A DNA stretch of 38,424 nucleotides from a bacterium (candidate division B38) B3_B38 (GCA_005223145.1 NJBL01000016.1:1-38424); one strand, 5' to 3'. Shown: positions 16,348 through 25,147, counted from the first letter of the stretch. The notes: generated by a model not told the origin, from the sequence alone. Numbers and translations: made by a program.

Positions 16348-17322
16348 ATGAAAGTGCTCGACTCAGGCAGGGGCGAGCTATTTTTGCATCCGGACCCTGC
16401 TGCTGATCGGGAATGGCTCCGCAGGAACAAATCGTGGGCGCTGAAGAACAAGGTGATGGACGAAAAGGAAGCTGTAGAGAAGTTCGTCCATGACGGCGAC
16501 TATCTGGGAACCGAGCTCTATGGCACAGTCAGATGTCCCATGTCCTTAACAAGGGAAATCATACGGTAGGGCAAGAAAAACCTCCGGGTAGCCGGGCAGG
16601 GAATAATGGAGATAGATGTGCTCATAGCGGCGGGTTTAGTGAGCAAGCTCGACCTCACCTACCTTGGCTACGAGGTTCTCGGTCTGTCCCATGTCTTGCG
16701 CCGGGCAGCGGAGAGCGGTCAGCTCAAGGTAGTGGAGTGGAGCAATGCCGCTTTAGCCTGGAGGCTTAAGGCAGCAGCATTGGGAGTGCCATTTCTTCCG
16801 GTGAAGTCAATGCTGGGAAGCGACACCTTTAATTATAGCGCTGCTAAGATGGTGGAGTGCCCCTTCACCGGCGAGAAGCTCTGCTTGCTGCCGGCTACCA
16901 TGCTCGATGTGGGATTGATCCATGTCCACCGCTGCGATGTCTATGGCAATGCCCAGTTAGACGGCATCAGCGGGTTTGCCTTCGAGCTGGCCAGGGCTTC
17001 CAGGCGGCTTATTCTCAGCACCGAAGAGATAATCAGCACCGATGAGATACGAAAGTATCCCGAGAGAACGATAATCCCTTACTATCTGGTGGATGCGGTG
17101 GTAGAAGCGCCCTTTGGCTCACATCCGGGGGAGATGTACTACCTTTACTGGAGGGACGAGGAGCACCTGAAACAATATCTGGAAGCCTCCCGGGAACCGC
17201 AGACCACCGAGGAATACCTGAGGAAGTATGTCTACGGCGTCAAGAATAACGCTGAGTATCTTGAGTTCATCGGTGGTGAGGAGAAGCTCAATTATCTCAG
17301 AAATCTGGCAAAAGGGAGGTAG
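16348..17322 (+). pseudogene. CoA-transferase subunit A (GctA-like), interrupted by an in-frame TAG
   Basis: Subunit A of a glutaconate-type (family I) CoA-transferase. AGGAGGAGG (16331-16339) lies eight bases before ATG 16348. The frame reads through CPMSLTREIIR, meets TAG at 16567-16569, and continues in the same frame with GKKNLRVAGQGIMEID to 17322. Nothing is shifted; read through, it gives 324 positions, close to the usual 320. The flanking sequence is conserved family sequence, and a CAG-to-TAG change (Gln) would explain it. Downstream, NAALAWRLKAAALGVPFLPV and GNAQLDG are typical of the family. ATG 16606 could restart translation, but would omit the first 86 positions. It could be a real loss, a sequencing error, or suppressed. 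Subunit B follows two bases on and is intact. Confidence 0.8.
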
Positions 17323-17324
17323 TC

Positions 17325-18083
17325 ATGGAATACAATCCTACAGAATTGCTTATTTGTATTGCCTCCAGACAGATGGAGGATAGGACAAGCGCTTTCATTG
17401 GTACCGGCATCCCCATGCTGGCTGCCGCCCTGGCTAAGAAGACCCACGCCCCCGAACTGGCGGCGGTCTTTGAGTTCGGAGGGATAGGCTCCCCTCTGGA
17501 GCTGCTCCCTCTGGCGGTAGGGGGTTCGAGGACTTTTTATAAAGCCTTAGCGGCTATGAGCATCTGCGATGTAATGGAGGCAGCTCAGCGTGGTCTGATT
17601 GAGTATGGCTTTCTGGGGGGTGCTCAGATAGATATGTATGGCAACCTTAACTCCACGGTTATCGGGGACCACGATCGCCCCAAGGTGCGCTTCCCGGGCA
17701 GCGGGGGTGCCAATGATATAGGCTCCCTCTGCTGGAAGACTATATCAATAATGAGGCATGACAGGCGACGTTTTGTGGAGAAAGTCGATTTCATCACTAC
17801 TCCTGGCTATCTCAGCGGACCGGGCGCCCGGGAAAAAGCAGGTCTGCCTGCGGGTACCGGACCCTACCGGGTGGTCACCGACCTGGCACTGCTCGGATTT
17901 GATGAGACTACCAGGTGGATGAAGCTCCTCGCCGTCAACCCCGGGGTCACCGTGGAGCAGATAAAGGAGAACACCGGTTTTGAGCTCATTATCCCCGACC
18001 GGGTGGAGCAAAACGCACCCCCTTCCCTGGAGGAGCTTCGTCTCCTGAGGGAGGAGATCGACCCCGGACGGCTGTATATCTGA
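17325..18083 (+). CDS. CoA-transferase subunit B (GctB-like)
   Basis: 252 residues of the family I CoA-transferase beta fold. The N-terminus ELLICIASRQMEDRTSAFIGTGIPMLAAALA carries the family's glycine-rich loop. FEFGGIGSP and GSGGANDIGS, with surrounding residues, match GctB and related 3-oxoacid transferases. It pairs with subunit A to move CoA between a carboxylic acid and an acyl-CoA, for example glutaconate or hydroxyglutarate in glutamate fermentation; the real substrate is unknown. GGGAGG overlaps the end of subunit A, and the ATG is two bases after its stop, so translation is coupled. The catalytic Glu of family I enzymes lies in this subunit in glutaconate CoA-transferase relatives; the EFGG stretch is a candidate. 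Confidence 0.88.
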   Translation: MEYNPTELLICIASRQMEDRTSAFIGTGIPMLAAALAKKTHAPELAAVFEFGGIGSPLELLPLAVGGSRTFYKALAAMSICDVMEAAQRGLIEYGFLGGAQIDMYGNLNSTVIGDHDRPKVRFPGSGGANDIGSLCWKTISIMRHDRRRFVEKVDFITTPGYLSGPGAREKAGLPAGTGPYRVVTDLALLGFDETTRWMKLLAVNPGVTVEQIKENTGFELIIPDRVEQNAPPSLEELRLLREEIDPGRLYI

Positions 18084-18100
18084 TAACCTCGGAGAAATCC

Positions 18101-18145
18101 GCTTTCTTCTTACAGCAAAGGAACATGAGGGTTAAGTAAGAAAGC
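18101..18145 (+). other. Inverted repeat between CoA-transferase and lemA
   Basis: GCTTTCTT (18101-18108) pairs perfectly with AAGAAAGC (18138-18145); four further pairs (CTTA with TAAG) extend the stem across a one-base bulge. No T-run follows. It lies 20 bases before the lemA ATG and could shape the mRNA between the two units or act as a weak intercistronic stop. Confidence 0.4.
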
Positions 18146-18165
18146 TGTATCAAAGGAGGAGCGCA

Positions 18166-18723
18166 ATGAGTGTATTTGCGGTAATCATTTTAGCCCTATT
18201 GGTGGTGGTTATCCTCTGGTTCGTTTTCGCCTATAATGGGCTGGTCCGACTCCGCAATATGGTGCGCAATGCCTGGCATCAGATAGATGTCCAGCTCAAG
18301 CGCCGCTACGACCTGATCCCCAACCTGGTGGAGGTAGTGAAGGACTATATGAGCTATGAGCAGGAGACCCTGGAAAAGGTCATCAAAGCCCGCAGCCTGG
18401 CAATGGACGCCTCTGGTGCAAGCCAGCAAGCGGAGGCAGAGAATATGCTAACCGGGGCTTTGAAGTCACTTTTCGCTGTGGTGGAGCGCTATCCCGAGCT
18501 GAAATCCAACCAGAATGTCCTCAACCTCCAGGAAGAGCTGACCTCTACGGAGAACAAAATCTCCTTCGCCCGTCAATTTTACAACGACATCGTTTACCGG
18601 TACAACACCAGGACTGAGGTGGTCCCTACCAATATAATAGCCGGTATGTTCAACTTCAAGCGGGAGGAGTTCTTCCAGACTGAGGGAGAGGAAAGGGAGG
18701 CGGTTAAGGTAGATCTGAGGTAG
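18166..18723 (+). CDS. lemA: LemA family protein
   Basis: 185 residues, the family's usual size. One N-terminal membrane helix (about 3-24) is followed by the signature NGLVRLRNMVRNAWHQIDVQLKRRYDLIPNLVEVVKDYM, and later by helices with ENKISFARQFYNDIVYRYNT and a final segment FNFKREEFFQ. The body is a helical bundle expected outside the cytoplasm. AGGAGG precedes the ATG. LemA is often encoded beside HtpX-type or other membrane proteases, and here the protease gene starts three bases after the stop. Its exact role is not known; support or regulation of the neighbouring protease is inferred from this pairing. Confidence 0.93.
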   Translation: MSVFAVIILALLVVVILWFVFAYNGLVRLRNMVRNAWHQIDVQLKRRYDLIPNLVEVVKDYMSYEQETLEKVIKARSLAMDASGASQQAEAENMLTGALKSLFAVVERYPELKSNQNVLNLQEELTSTENKISFARQFYNDIVYRYNTRTEVVPTNIIAGMFNFKREEFFQTEGEEREAVKVDLR

Positions 18724-18726
18724 CCC

Positions 18727-19758
18727 ATGGAGAAGCTGGTTTGTCCTAAGTGCGGATACGAAAATAAGCCTACCGCCTTTTATTGCAACCTCTGTAAGTA
18801 CATCTTCAGGCGCAAGAAAAAGACCGAGAAGCTGGAGAAAAAACTGCAGCAGAGGACCGATTTCTACCACGAGATGGCGGTCAATAAACGGAAGTCTGCC
18901 TTTCTGATGTTAGGCTTTTTTATGCTTGTGGTGGCTCTCGGCTGGGTTATAGGCATGATATACGGAGCTGGGTATTACGGGCTGGCTCTGGCGGCTCTGA
19001 TAGCGGGGGTGATGACCCTCATCTCTTTTTTCAGTGGGGACAGGGTTATTCTGGCTTTGAGCCGTGCCCGGGAGGTTAAAAAAGAGTCCCATCCGCAGCT
19101 GTTCAATGTGGTAGAGGAGATGAAGATTGCCTCCGGATTGACCAGAATGCCCCGCATCTATATCATAGATGACACCGCTCCTAACGCCTTCGCCACCGGC
19201 AAGGACCCCGACCACGCCTCCATTGCGGTCACCCGCGGGTTGCTGGAGAAGCTGAACCGGGAGGAGCTGCAAGGGGTTATCGGTCACGAGATGAGCCATA
19301 TCAAGAACTATGACATCCGCTTTGCGGTGATCGCCGGCATCCTCTTAGGGGTGGTGGTGTTGATTAGCGATTATTTTGTGAGGTCTATGTTCTATGGAAG
19401 AGGGAGGCGGAGGAGCAGCCGCAAGCGAGGTGGTGGCGGCGGATTGTTGATACTCGTGGCGCTGGTTTTCGCAATTGTGGCACCGATTTTTGCCAGGATT
19501 CTGCAGATGGCTATCTCCCGCAAGCGGGAGTTTCTGGCAGATTCCTCGTCAGTGGAGCTGACCCGCAACCCCCATGGGCTGGCCAGTGCACTGCGAAAGA
19601 TAGCTTCTGACCGTGAGCCTCTGGAGGTAGCTAACCGGGCTACCCAGCATCTCTACATTATCAATCCTGTGAAGTCCATCAAGATGAAGTCGCGCTCGCT
19701 ATTTTCCACTCACCCGCCCACCGAAGCCCGCATTCGAATTCTGGAATCTATGATGTGA
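18727..19758 (+). CDS. HtpX-like M48 membrane metalloprotease with N-terminal zinc ribbon
   Basis: 343 residues. The first 25 form a zinc ribbon (C6, C9, C20, C23), which standard HtpX lacks. Two membrane helices (about 58-78 and 82-102) precede the M48 domain. The catalytic motif is HEMSH at 187-191, with the third ligand probably the Glu in KREFLADSSS, after two further hydrophobic segments. M48 proteases of this type cleave damaged membrane proteins on the cytoplasmic side. A basic, Gly-rich loop (RGRRRSSRKRGGGGG) sits between the last helices. It is coupled to lemA with a three-base gap. The zinc ribbon may bind substrate or partner proteins; that is inference. Confidence 0.92.
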   Translation: MEKLVCPKCGYENKPTAFYCNLCKYIFRRKKKTEKLEKKLQQRTDFYHEMAVNKRKSAFLMLGFFMLVVALGWVIGMIYGAGYYGLALAALIAGVMTLISFFSGDRVILALSRAREVKKESHPQLFNVVEEMKIASGLTRMPRIYIIDDTAPNAFATGKDPDHASIAVTRGLLEKLNREELQGVIGHEMSHIKNYDIRFAVIAGILLGVVVLISDYFVRSMFYGRGRRRSSRKRGGGGGLLILVALVFAIVAPIFARILQMAISRKREFLADSSSVELTRNPHGLASALRKIASDREPLEVANRATQHLYIINPVKSIKMKSRSLFSTHPPTEARIRILESMM

Positions 19759-19823
19759 GACTTTTATACAGAGGGCGAGCGAGGGTTTGCTAAATAATCT
19801 GAGGTTTGCTCCTTACTACATTA

Positions 19824-21686
19824 TCAATTGGGGGGAATCAAGGTCGGTTCCGAAGAGGGGAGCTTCATCTTCTCTCTGTTAATTATGCGGAACAGCCGGT
19901 CAAACTCAATTTTATAGATAAAATCTCCCCCTTCAGACTTCACACTTATTATAAGCTGGGTGTTGTCTTCTCCTGGCAGACTGTTGAGGGCTAAAGATAC
20001 GCTTAGTAGATTCTTTCCTTCGCCGCCGGGGAGGTAAAAAGGTCTTCGGAGTTCCCTCCCTTCCAAATCCCGGATGGTGACGAGCAGCCCTTTGCTGTCC
20101 TGAGAGGCGGAGATGACCTCTCCCATGCCATCCCCATTCAGGTCGGCATGGATAAGACTTAAATCCTCATCTTCCTCTATGGGGTCTGATGGTGCCTCAC
20201 TTTCGGTAAGCTCCTGCTTCAACACTGTGGTCTGATAGTTCTGTATCGCCCAGTCTATGAGGAAGAGGGCGGCGGGGAGGTTCTCCCAGAAGGCATCGAG
20301 GACCTCATCTTCGGATATGATGAATCCTCCCAGCAAAACACTCTCTGGTCGCATCTCTATACAGAAGGCGGGGATGTTATAGTAGCCATAGGCGAAGTCT
20401 ATAAAGCTGCCGTTGGTGGTGTATAGCCCAACGGATGATTGCCTCGGTTGGTAGTATCTGTTGTTTACCCCCCTCATCAGGTCGGACATAGTAGATGCCA
20501 GATAGTGCAGAAGCTCCTGGTCGAGTGTGGGCTCGGAGGTATATCCCCACGGGTAGAGGATGAGCTCTGAATAGGTGTGGTAGCTGATAGCAGCTTGAAA
20601 TTCCCTCTGAATAAAGAGCATCCTCAGGGCGTCGGTCTCCGGCTCGGAGACCGGACTTTTCCCCCTGAAGACCTGGCTCCATCCGTTGGGGCTGGAGCCC
20701 TCATCGTCAAAGCCCCACATATAGGAGTAGTTGCGGTTGAGGTCAATCCCAAAGCTCCCGTCACCATTGTCTCTCCGATTTTTCCGCCACCATCTGAAGG
20801 TATGGATGGAGTATTCCAGGCCATCGGGATTCAGCATGGGTACGATCCACACTTCGCTGTTGTCCACCATACGCTTTATCTCAGGGTCGGTATCATACTG
20901 CTCAACCAGGTATTGTGCTATGTAATAGGGAACCTCCACCGTGAGCCACTCCCTTGCATGGTGGCATCCCACCAGCAGCACCTCCGCCTCCATCTCATCA
21001 AATTCCACATTGTCGCTGATCTTAATGGCTAATATATCCCGCCCCTCTATGGAATCTCCGATGTCGTGAACCCGGGCGATTTGGGGGTGCATCTCCTGCA
21101 GCCGAAAGAGGTCGTTTCTGAGCTCCAGATAGGTGTGGAATCTCCCGTTGGGTCCTTCATCGGTGAGGATTATATGAGGGTCGTCCAGCAGCCTGCCGGT
21201 GCGAATTTCCTTCTCCACCGAAAACTCTTTTCCCTTGAGCAGGGGTAATCTGCCAGTCTCTATCAAAATGTAGAGCTTCCCATCGACCTCTCCCAGCACA
21301 TCGAGCCCCTCCCGCAGAATCAGCTCTCTTATCCCCTCCTTCCTGGCGTCGATGCTTACTATGCGGTAGAGCCCTTCCTGTCTGTCAGGTGAGGTGAGGA
21401 GGGTGCTGGTCTCCTCTTCCACGGGAGAAGCAGGGCTGGTGGGGGTGGGCTTCCCTTTTTCTCCGCTGGTGGGCACTGGCATCCTCAGAGTCCTCCACAT
21501 TAAGGGGTCAAACCCTCGTCCCCGCCCGAACCTCTTATATTTATCAAGTGCTGTTCTGGAGCTTACTTTATGTTTCTGCCTTGCATTCTCCTGCGGAGAG
21601 CTGTGGGTTGCCATCCCTCTGATAGGCAGAGCCAGAGCTAACAGAAGTATACCCAGGCTCAGGATGGTTGGTTTTATCGCTTTCAT
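19824..21686 (-). CDS. Exported M14 zinc carboxypeptidase with FG-GAP-like C-terminus
   Basis: 620 residues. A signal peptide (about 1-26) leads to a prodomain-like region, then a complete M14 domain. Zinc ligands are H243 and E246 (HHAREW) and H370 (SYHTYSE); the catalytic Glu is E444 (CIEMRPE). NPDGLEY and DLNRNY give substrate-binding residues. The C-terminal part has HADLNGDGMGEVIS, a Ca2+-binding FG-GAP/dockerin-like repeat, in a beta-rich domain. It removes C-terminal residues from peptides outside the cytoplasm. AAGGAAGAG precedes the ATG. It follows the outer-membrane barrel gene by 12 bases, so the two are co-expressed. Residues about 70-100 are rich in Pro, Ser and Thr and probably form a linker. 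Confidence 0.92.
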   Translation of the reverse strand: MKAIKPTILSLGILLLALALPIRGMATHSSPQENARQKHKVSSRTALDKYKRFGRGRGFDPLMWRTLRMPVPTSGEKGKPTPTSPASPVEEETSTLLTSPDRQEGLYRIVSIDARKEGIRELILREGLDVLGEVDGKLYILIETGRLPLLKGKEFSVEKEIRTGRLLDDPHIILTDEGPNGRFHTYLELRNDLFRLQEMHPQIARVHDIGDSIEGRDILAIKISDNVEFDEMEAEVLLVGCHHAREWLTVEVPYYIAQYLVEQYDTDPEIKRMVDNSEVWIVPMLNPDGLEYSIHTFRWWRKNRRDNGDGSFGIDLNRNYSYMWGFDDEGSSPNGWSQVFRGKSPVSEPETDALRMLFIQREFQAAISYHTYSELILYPWGYTSEPTLDQELLHYLASTMSDLMRGVNNRYYQPRQSSVGLYTTNGSFIDFAYGYYNIPAFCIEMRPESVLLGGFIISEDEVLDAFWENLPAALFLIDWAIQNYQTTVLKQELTESEAPSDPIEEDEDLSLIHADLNGDGMGEVISASQDSKGLLVTIRDLEGRELRRPFYLPGGEGKNLLSVSLALNSLPGEDNTQLIISVKSEGGDFIYKIEFDRLFRIINREKMKLPSSEPTLIPPN

Positions 21687-21698
21687 GGTTGCTCTTCC

Positions 21699-22919
21699 TT
21701 AAAAATAAAATAGTGTGCTGAAATTCACCATGCTCCGACGCAGACCGTGACCGGAGCTGTTCTCAAATCCATAAGTGAAAGCGGCATCAAAATTCAGCCT
21801 CCACAGCTTGAGTCCACCACCGAGGGTGAGATTGTGATAGTTGGTCTCCGGGTTCAGCGGAGGCTGGGGGTCGTAATAGTATCCCAGGCGAAGGGGGAGA
21901 ATCACCTTCCGCTGACCAATGCGAATGGGAAGCAGATATTCCGCTCCCAGGTTCACCTTTGTCCGACTGGCAAAGGAGCGCGGTGTTGTCTCGCCGAAGT
22001 AAGTCACCTCGTACTTTTTCCATCCGAACAGAGCAACATCCATCCCCAGGGTCAGGCGGGAGTTCACCCGGTAGCCAGCTCCGAAACCGATGACCGAGGG
22101 TATCTTATATTCGTCATTATCGGACTCTGCCCGGCTGGGAATGAAGACGAAGCGATTGGAGAACTCCCGGTAAAAGGTGCTCTCTGCCCTCCTCTTATGA
22201 GGAGAGCGCCACGCCACAGCCAGGTTCAGCTTATCGTTAAGCTGAACTAAAAGCCCGGCGATGAAGTAGTAGCCGCTGAGGGTCTGGCTCATCTTTTCGA
22301 TGGAAAGATTCCTGATGCTTTCAGTGTAGAAGGAGTACTCTATTTCGCGTAAACGCTCGCCCCAGACCCTGTTTACGGCCACCCCCAGGGCAATCCTATC
22401 GGAGAGTCTTCTGGCTACGGCGAGGTTCACATAGTCGAGGCTTCCGCGGTAACGACAATGTAAGCCTGCACCTTCGAAGTATTCCACCGAGGGACGGAGG
22501 TAATTTTCCAGCTCACCATAATTCAGGGAAAACGCCCATCTGCCTCGCTGATAGACTCCCCCCACATACCCCACCGAAAAATAAGCAGCGGATGCGGGAG
22601 ACCTTATGCTGATGACCCCGGTGTTCACCAGAGAGTATTTATACAGGGAGGCGGAGTTTCCCACCAGATTAAGGACAATGTGGGAGCCAGAGACGAAGGG
22701 AAGCGCAGCAGGGTTGTGAAAGCCAGCCGAGGAATCGTAGGGGAAAGCCAGGCTCACCTGACCCATTCCCAGACTCCGAGAGGAGTAAGGACCCCACAGG
22801 TTCCAGCTTCCCAGGGGTGCTTCGTCCTCATACTGACCGATATTAGTCTGCCCATAAATGTTTGCAGCAGAGAGAGCTATTAATAGAGCAAAGATGTATA
22901 AATTTCCCTTCATAGACAT
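21699..22919 (-). CDS. Outer-membrane beta-barrel protein, PorV/FadL-like
   Basis: 406 residues with a signal peptide (about 1-23). The mature N-terminus shows SRSLGMGQVSLAFPYDSSAGFHNPAALP, a pattern shared by PorV, UPF0164 and OmpP1/FadL-type barrels. The rest alternates polar and hydrophobic residues in many beta strands and ends in Phe (LFYF), typical of outer-membrane insertion. Possible roles are small-molecule uptake or anchoring of exported enzymes. It is followed closely by the M14 carboxypeptidase and preceded by the adenosine-specific kinase at 36 bases. ATG 22919 or 22913 can both serve as start. This gene is the main evidence that the organism has an outer membrane. Confidence 0.82.
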   Translation of the reverse strand: MSMKGNLYIFALLIALSAANIYGQTNIGQYEDEAPLGSWNLWGPYSSRSLGMGQVSLAFPYDSSAGFHNPAALPFVSGSHIVLNLVGNSASLYKYSLVNTGVISIRSPASAAYFSVGYVGGVYQRGRWAFSLNYGELENYLRPSVEYFEGAGLHCRYRGSLDYVNLAVARRLSDRIALGVAVNRVWGERLREIEYSFYTESIRNLSIEKMSQTLSGYYFIAGLLVQLNDKLNLAVAWRSPHKRRAESTFYREFSNRFVFIPSRAESDNDEYKIPSVIGFGAGYRVNSRLTLGMDVALFGWKKYEVTYFGETTPRSFASRTKVNLGAEYLLPIRIGQRKVILPLRLGYYYDPQPPLNPETNYHNLTLGGGLKLWRLNFDAAFTYGFENSSGHGLRRSMVNFSTLFYF

Positions 22920-22955
22920 CGCTCTCTCAATTTTTAATGCCGCCCATCAAAATAT

Positions 22956-23438
22956 CTACAACTTATAGCCGATTTTCCTCAGAAAATCCTTCCTCGCCCT
23001 TATATCATCTTCCCCTTCAACTCCCTTGGATTTCAGCCCATCCACCACTCCCAGGATGCCCCGTCCCATCTCCGTCTCGGCTATGATGACATCCACCGGG
23101 TTAGCGGTAGCACAGAATATACGGCATACCTCGGGCAATCCCTTGACCACATTGAGTATATTAATGGGGAACATGTCTCGCATAAGGACCAGAAAAGCAT
23201 GCCCGGCTGCCAGCTCCAGGGCGTTGGTTTTGGCTAACTCGGTGAGCTCCTTATCGGTGCCGCTCCAGCGCACCAGGCAGGGACCCGAGGACTCACAGAA
23301 AGCGAGCCCAAACTTAGCTCCCGGCACACTGGTGACTATGGCCTCGTGGAGGTCTTCCACTGTTTTGATGAAATGGGACTGCCCCAGAATGAAATTCATT
23401 TCATCGGGCTTCTTTATTTTGACTACCTTGATCTCCAT
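22956..23438 (-). CDS. Adenosine-specific kinase family protein
   Basis: 160 residues, the full length of this small family (PF04008-type). Recognisable are MEIKVVKIKKPDEMNFILGQSHFIKT, the ESSGPCLVRWSGTD loop, AAGHAFLVLM, CRIFCATANPVDVIIAE and the G-R-G-I-L-G-V-V-D-G segment. Relatives from hyperthermophiles have been described as adenosine-specific kinases. The family is found mainly in archaea and anaerobic or thermophilic bacteria. AGAGGTG lies just before the ATG. It sits in a minus-strand run with exported proteins, to which it has no clear metabolic link. The 121-base gap before it (to the M24 gene) holds a TATAAT (23474-23479, complement) without a good -35, and a short AGGCGCCT palindrome. 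Confidence 0.88.
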   Translation of the reverse strand: MEIKVVKIKKPDEMNFILGQSHFIKTVEDLHEAIVTSVPGAKFGLAFCESSGPCLVRWSGTDKELTELAKTNALELAAGHAFLVLMRDMFPINILNVVKGLPEVCRIFCATANPVDVIIAETEMGRGILGVVDGLKSKGVEGEDDIRARKDFLRKIGYKL

Positions 23439-23559
23439 AAGACACCTCTTTTTAAAAAGGTAGCATTCTGAATATTATATATCCCGCTTGCCCTCAGGCG
23501 CCTCTCTTCGTTAAGAATATTGATTGGCGTGAGCGGTTACTGAGAACACAGCAAAGGTC

Positions 23560-24891
23560 TTATGGCTCGCTTTTCACCAGCCAGATTTCGGTCATCTTAC
23601 CCTGAGGGAAGAGGTGCAGCCCATCTCCGGTTATGTAGCCGGAATCCTCCATAGGGAGGGAGACCGGCTCTGGGAATCCCGGTATCCTAGCCAAGACATG
23701 GTATTCTAGGGAGAAGTGCTCGCCTTCCACTAAGGGGAGGAACACCCGGTCGCCGTAGCGGTCGGGGAAATGCTGTCCGGTCCAGGTTCCGATTCCATGA
23801 ACGAAGTTGCCGGTGCTATGGGAGTAGAAGGAGCCGTCAATGTTTTTCTCTTTGAGCCAACGGTGGGCTACCTCGTCAAGCTCAATGCCGGTCCTTCCGG
23901 GCTTTAGCATCCGGCCAAAGGCATCCCTGGCTTTGAAGGCATCCTCAATGGCTTTTTTAACTTCTCTGGGGGGTTGCTGTTCACCTTTTTTGAGGATATA
24001 AGCCGTGCGCTTCATATCGGTGGTTAGGGTGCGGTAGATAATCCCGTAGTCAATGCAGATTATATCCCCCAGCTTCAGCGGCTCTCTGGCGGCTACCCTG
24101 CTGGAGGTAGGAAGCCCGGGGCGCCTGATCATCACCAATGGCTCAAAGCTATAATCAAGCCCCTCCTTTCTGGTGAGCTCAATGATGTGCCAGTAAAGGT
24201 CTTCGGCAGTGGTCTTGCCGGGCTGTATGAAACCGTCATGAAAAGCGGTATAAAGGATTTGCGAGCCTTTCTCTGTTGCCTTCTTGAGGTTTTCGTGCTC
24301 CTCAGGAACCCGAAGCCGGCGGAAGGCGACTGCCAGGCTTTCAGCCGAGACGAGGCGGCTGGCATACTTCTCACCGATGGCATCGACCAGATAGTCTCTC
24401 ATGGCCACCGTGAGACCATCTGCCATGGGAATGGTGCGGGAGATGTTTACCCCTATGCGGCTGGGATTGCGCTCCTCCACAAACTTTTTCAGATGTGGTT
24501 TCAGTCCCTCCCGGTTATAAACTATCTGTTTGGTCAACAAACCCGCATAGTCGGTATACCAAGTGTGGGTTCCGATTCGGGTGAATTCCACCCGGACGCC
24601 CCCGGTGTCGTAGAAAATGTAGGCGCAGCGGTGTCCCCAGCGTCCGCTGATATTCACCATCAGAGGGTCCTCGTTGGCTTCGCGGCTCATTATGATCCAC
24701 ATATCAATGTTGTGCTCGCGCATCAGGCGGGAGAGGTGTGTATCAATCTTTTCTTTGTTTATCCTGGTAACGGAATCCCAGTCCTCTTTATTATAGATGT
24801 TGTAAATTTGCCCATAGGCGGGTGGCTGCAAAGTGAGGAGAACAAGCGGAATGAGCAGCAAAATCCACCATATTCTTAATCCTCTGAACAT
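23560..24891 (-). CDS. Exported M24 family peptidase (Xaa-Pro aminopeptidase-like)
   Basis: 443 residues with a signal peptide (about 1-27). An N-terminal creatinase-type domain precedes the pita-bread M24 domain. Metal ligands can be read in order: Asp in CIDYG, Asp in TTDMKRT, His in FVHGIG, Glu in FSLEYHV and Glu in PMEDSGY. The set is complete, so activity is likely. It would cleave N-terminal residues before proline, or related dipeptides, in the periplasm. AAGGAGGG precedes the ATG. It is transcribed from the promoter at 24942-24970, divergently from the CstA-like gene. A second exported M24 protein is encoded on the other strand 1.9 kb away; the two are only distantly similar. Confidence 0.9.
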   Translation of the reverse strand: MFRGLRIWWILLLIPLVLLTLQPPAYGQIYNIYNKEDWDSVTRINKEKIDTHLSRLMREHNIDMWIIMSREANEDPLMVNISGRWGHRCAYIFYDTGGVRVEFTRIGTHTWYTDYAGLLTKQIVYNREGLKPHLKKFVEERNPSRIGVNISRTIPMADGLTVAMRDYLVDAIGEKYASRLVSAESLAVAFRRLRVPEEHENLKKATEKGSQILYTAFHDGFIQPGKTTAEDLYWHIIELTRKEGLDYSFEPLVMIRRPGLPTSSRVAAREPLKLGDIICIDYGIIYRTLTTDMKRTAYILKKGEQQPPREVKKAIEDAFKARDAFGRMLKPGRTGIELDEVAHRWLKEKNIDGSFYSHSTGNFVHGIGTWTGQHFPDRYGDRVFLPLVEGEHFSLEYHVLARIPGFPEPVSLPMEDSGYITGDGLHLFPQGKMTEIWLVKSEP

Positions 24892-24941
24892 CTTACCCTC
24901 CTTTGTTAATGAAGCCCTTTATTAAAGTCTCAATATCTGAT

Positions 24942-24970
24942 AATGTATCTTAGCCCACCAATAATGTCAA
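24942..24970 (-). promoter_or_regulatory. Sigma-70-like promoter for the M24 gene
   Basis: On the minus strand, a perfect TTGACA (24965-24970), 17 bases and TACATT (24942-24947) lie about 51 bases before ATG 24891. This may start the four-gene minus-strand run down to 19824. Confidence 0.6.
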
Positions 24971-25060
24971 CTTCTTTATCAAGGGGAAATCAGGCTTTTA
25001 GCTGGTTTCTCACATTATCAGGCTGGCAGGATGGGCGGACCTATTTCTCAATTTTTTCCA

Positions 25061-25089
25061 TTGACAAATTTTCATTTTAAAGTAAGAAT
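25061..25089 (+). promoter_or_regulatory. Sigma-70-like promoter for the cstA-like gene
   Basis: A perfect TTGACA (25061-25066), 17 bases and AAGAAT (25084-25089) lie about 59 bases before GTG 25148. Its position argues against any start codon upstream of about 25095. It is back to back with the minus-strand promoter at 24942-24970. Confidence 0.55.
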
Positions 25090-25147
25090 TATTTCTGTTA
25101 GTTATTGTGTGCAGAGGAGTTTCATTCTTAATAATGAGGGGTCTGTG

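Noticed and set aside
25031-25147. Extended N-terminus of the CstA-like protein
   Set aside because: It would start upstream of the probable promoter and adds 39 residues unlike the family; GTG 25148 has a proper ribosome site.
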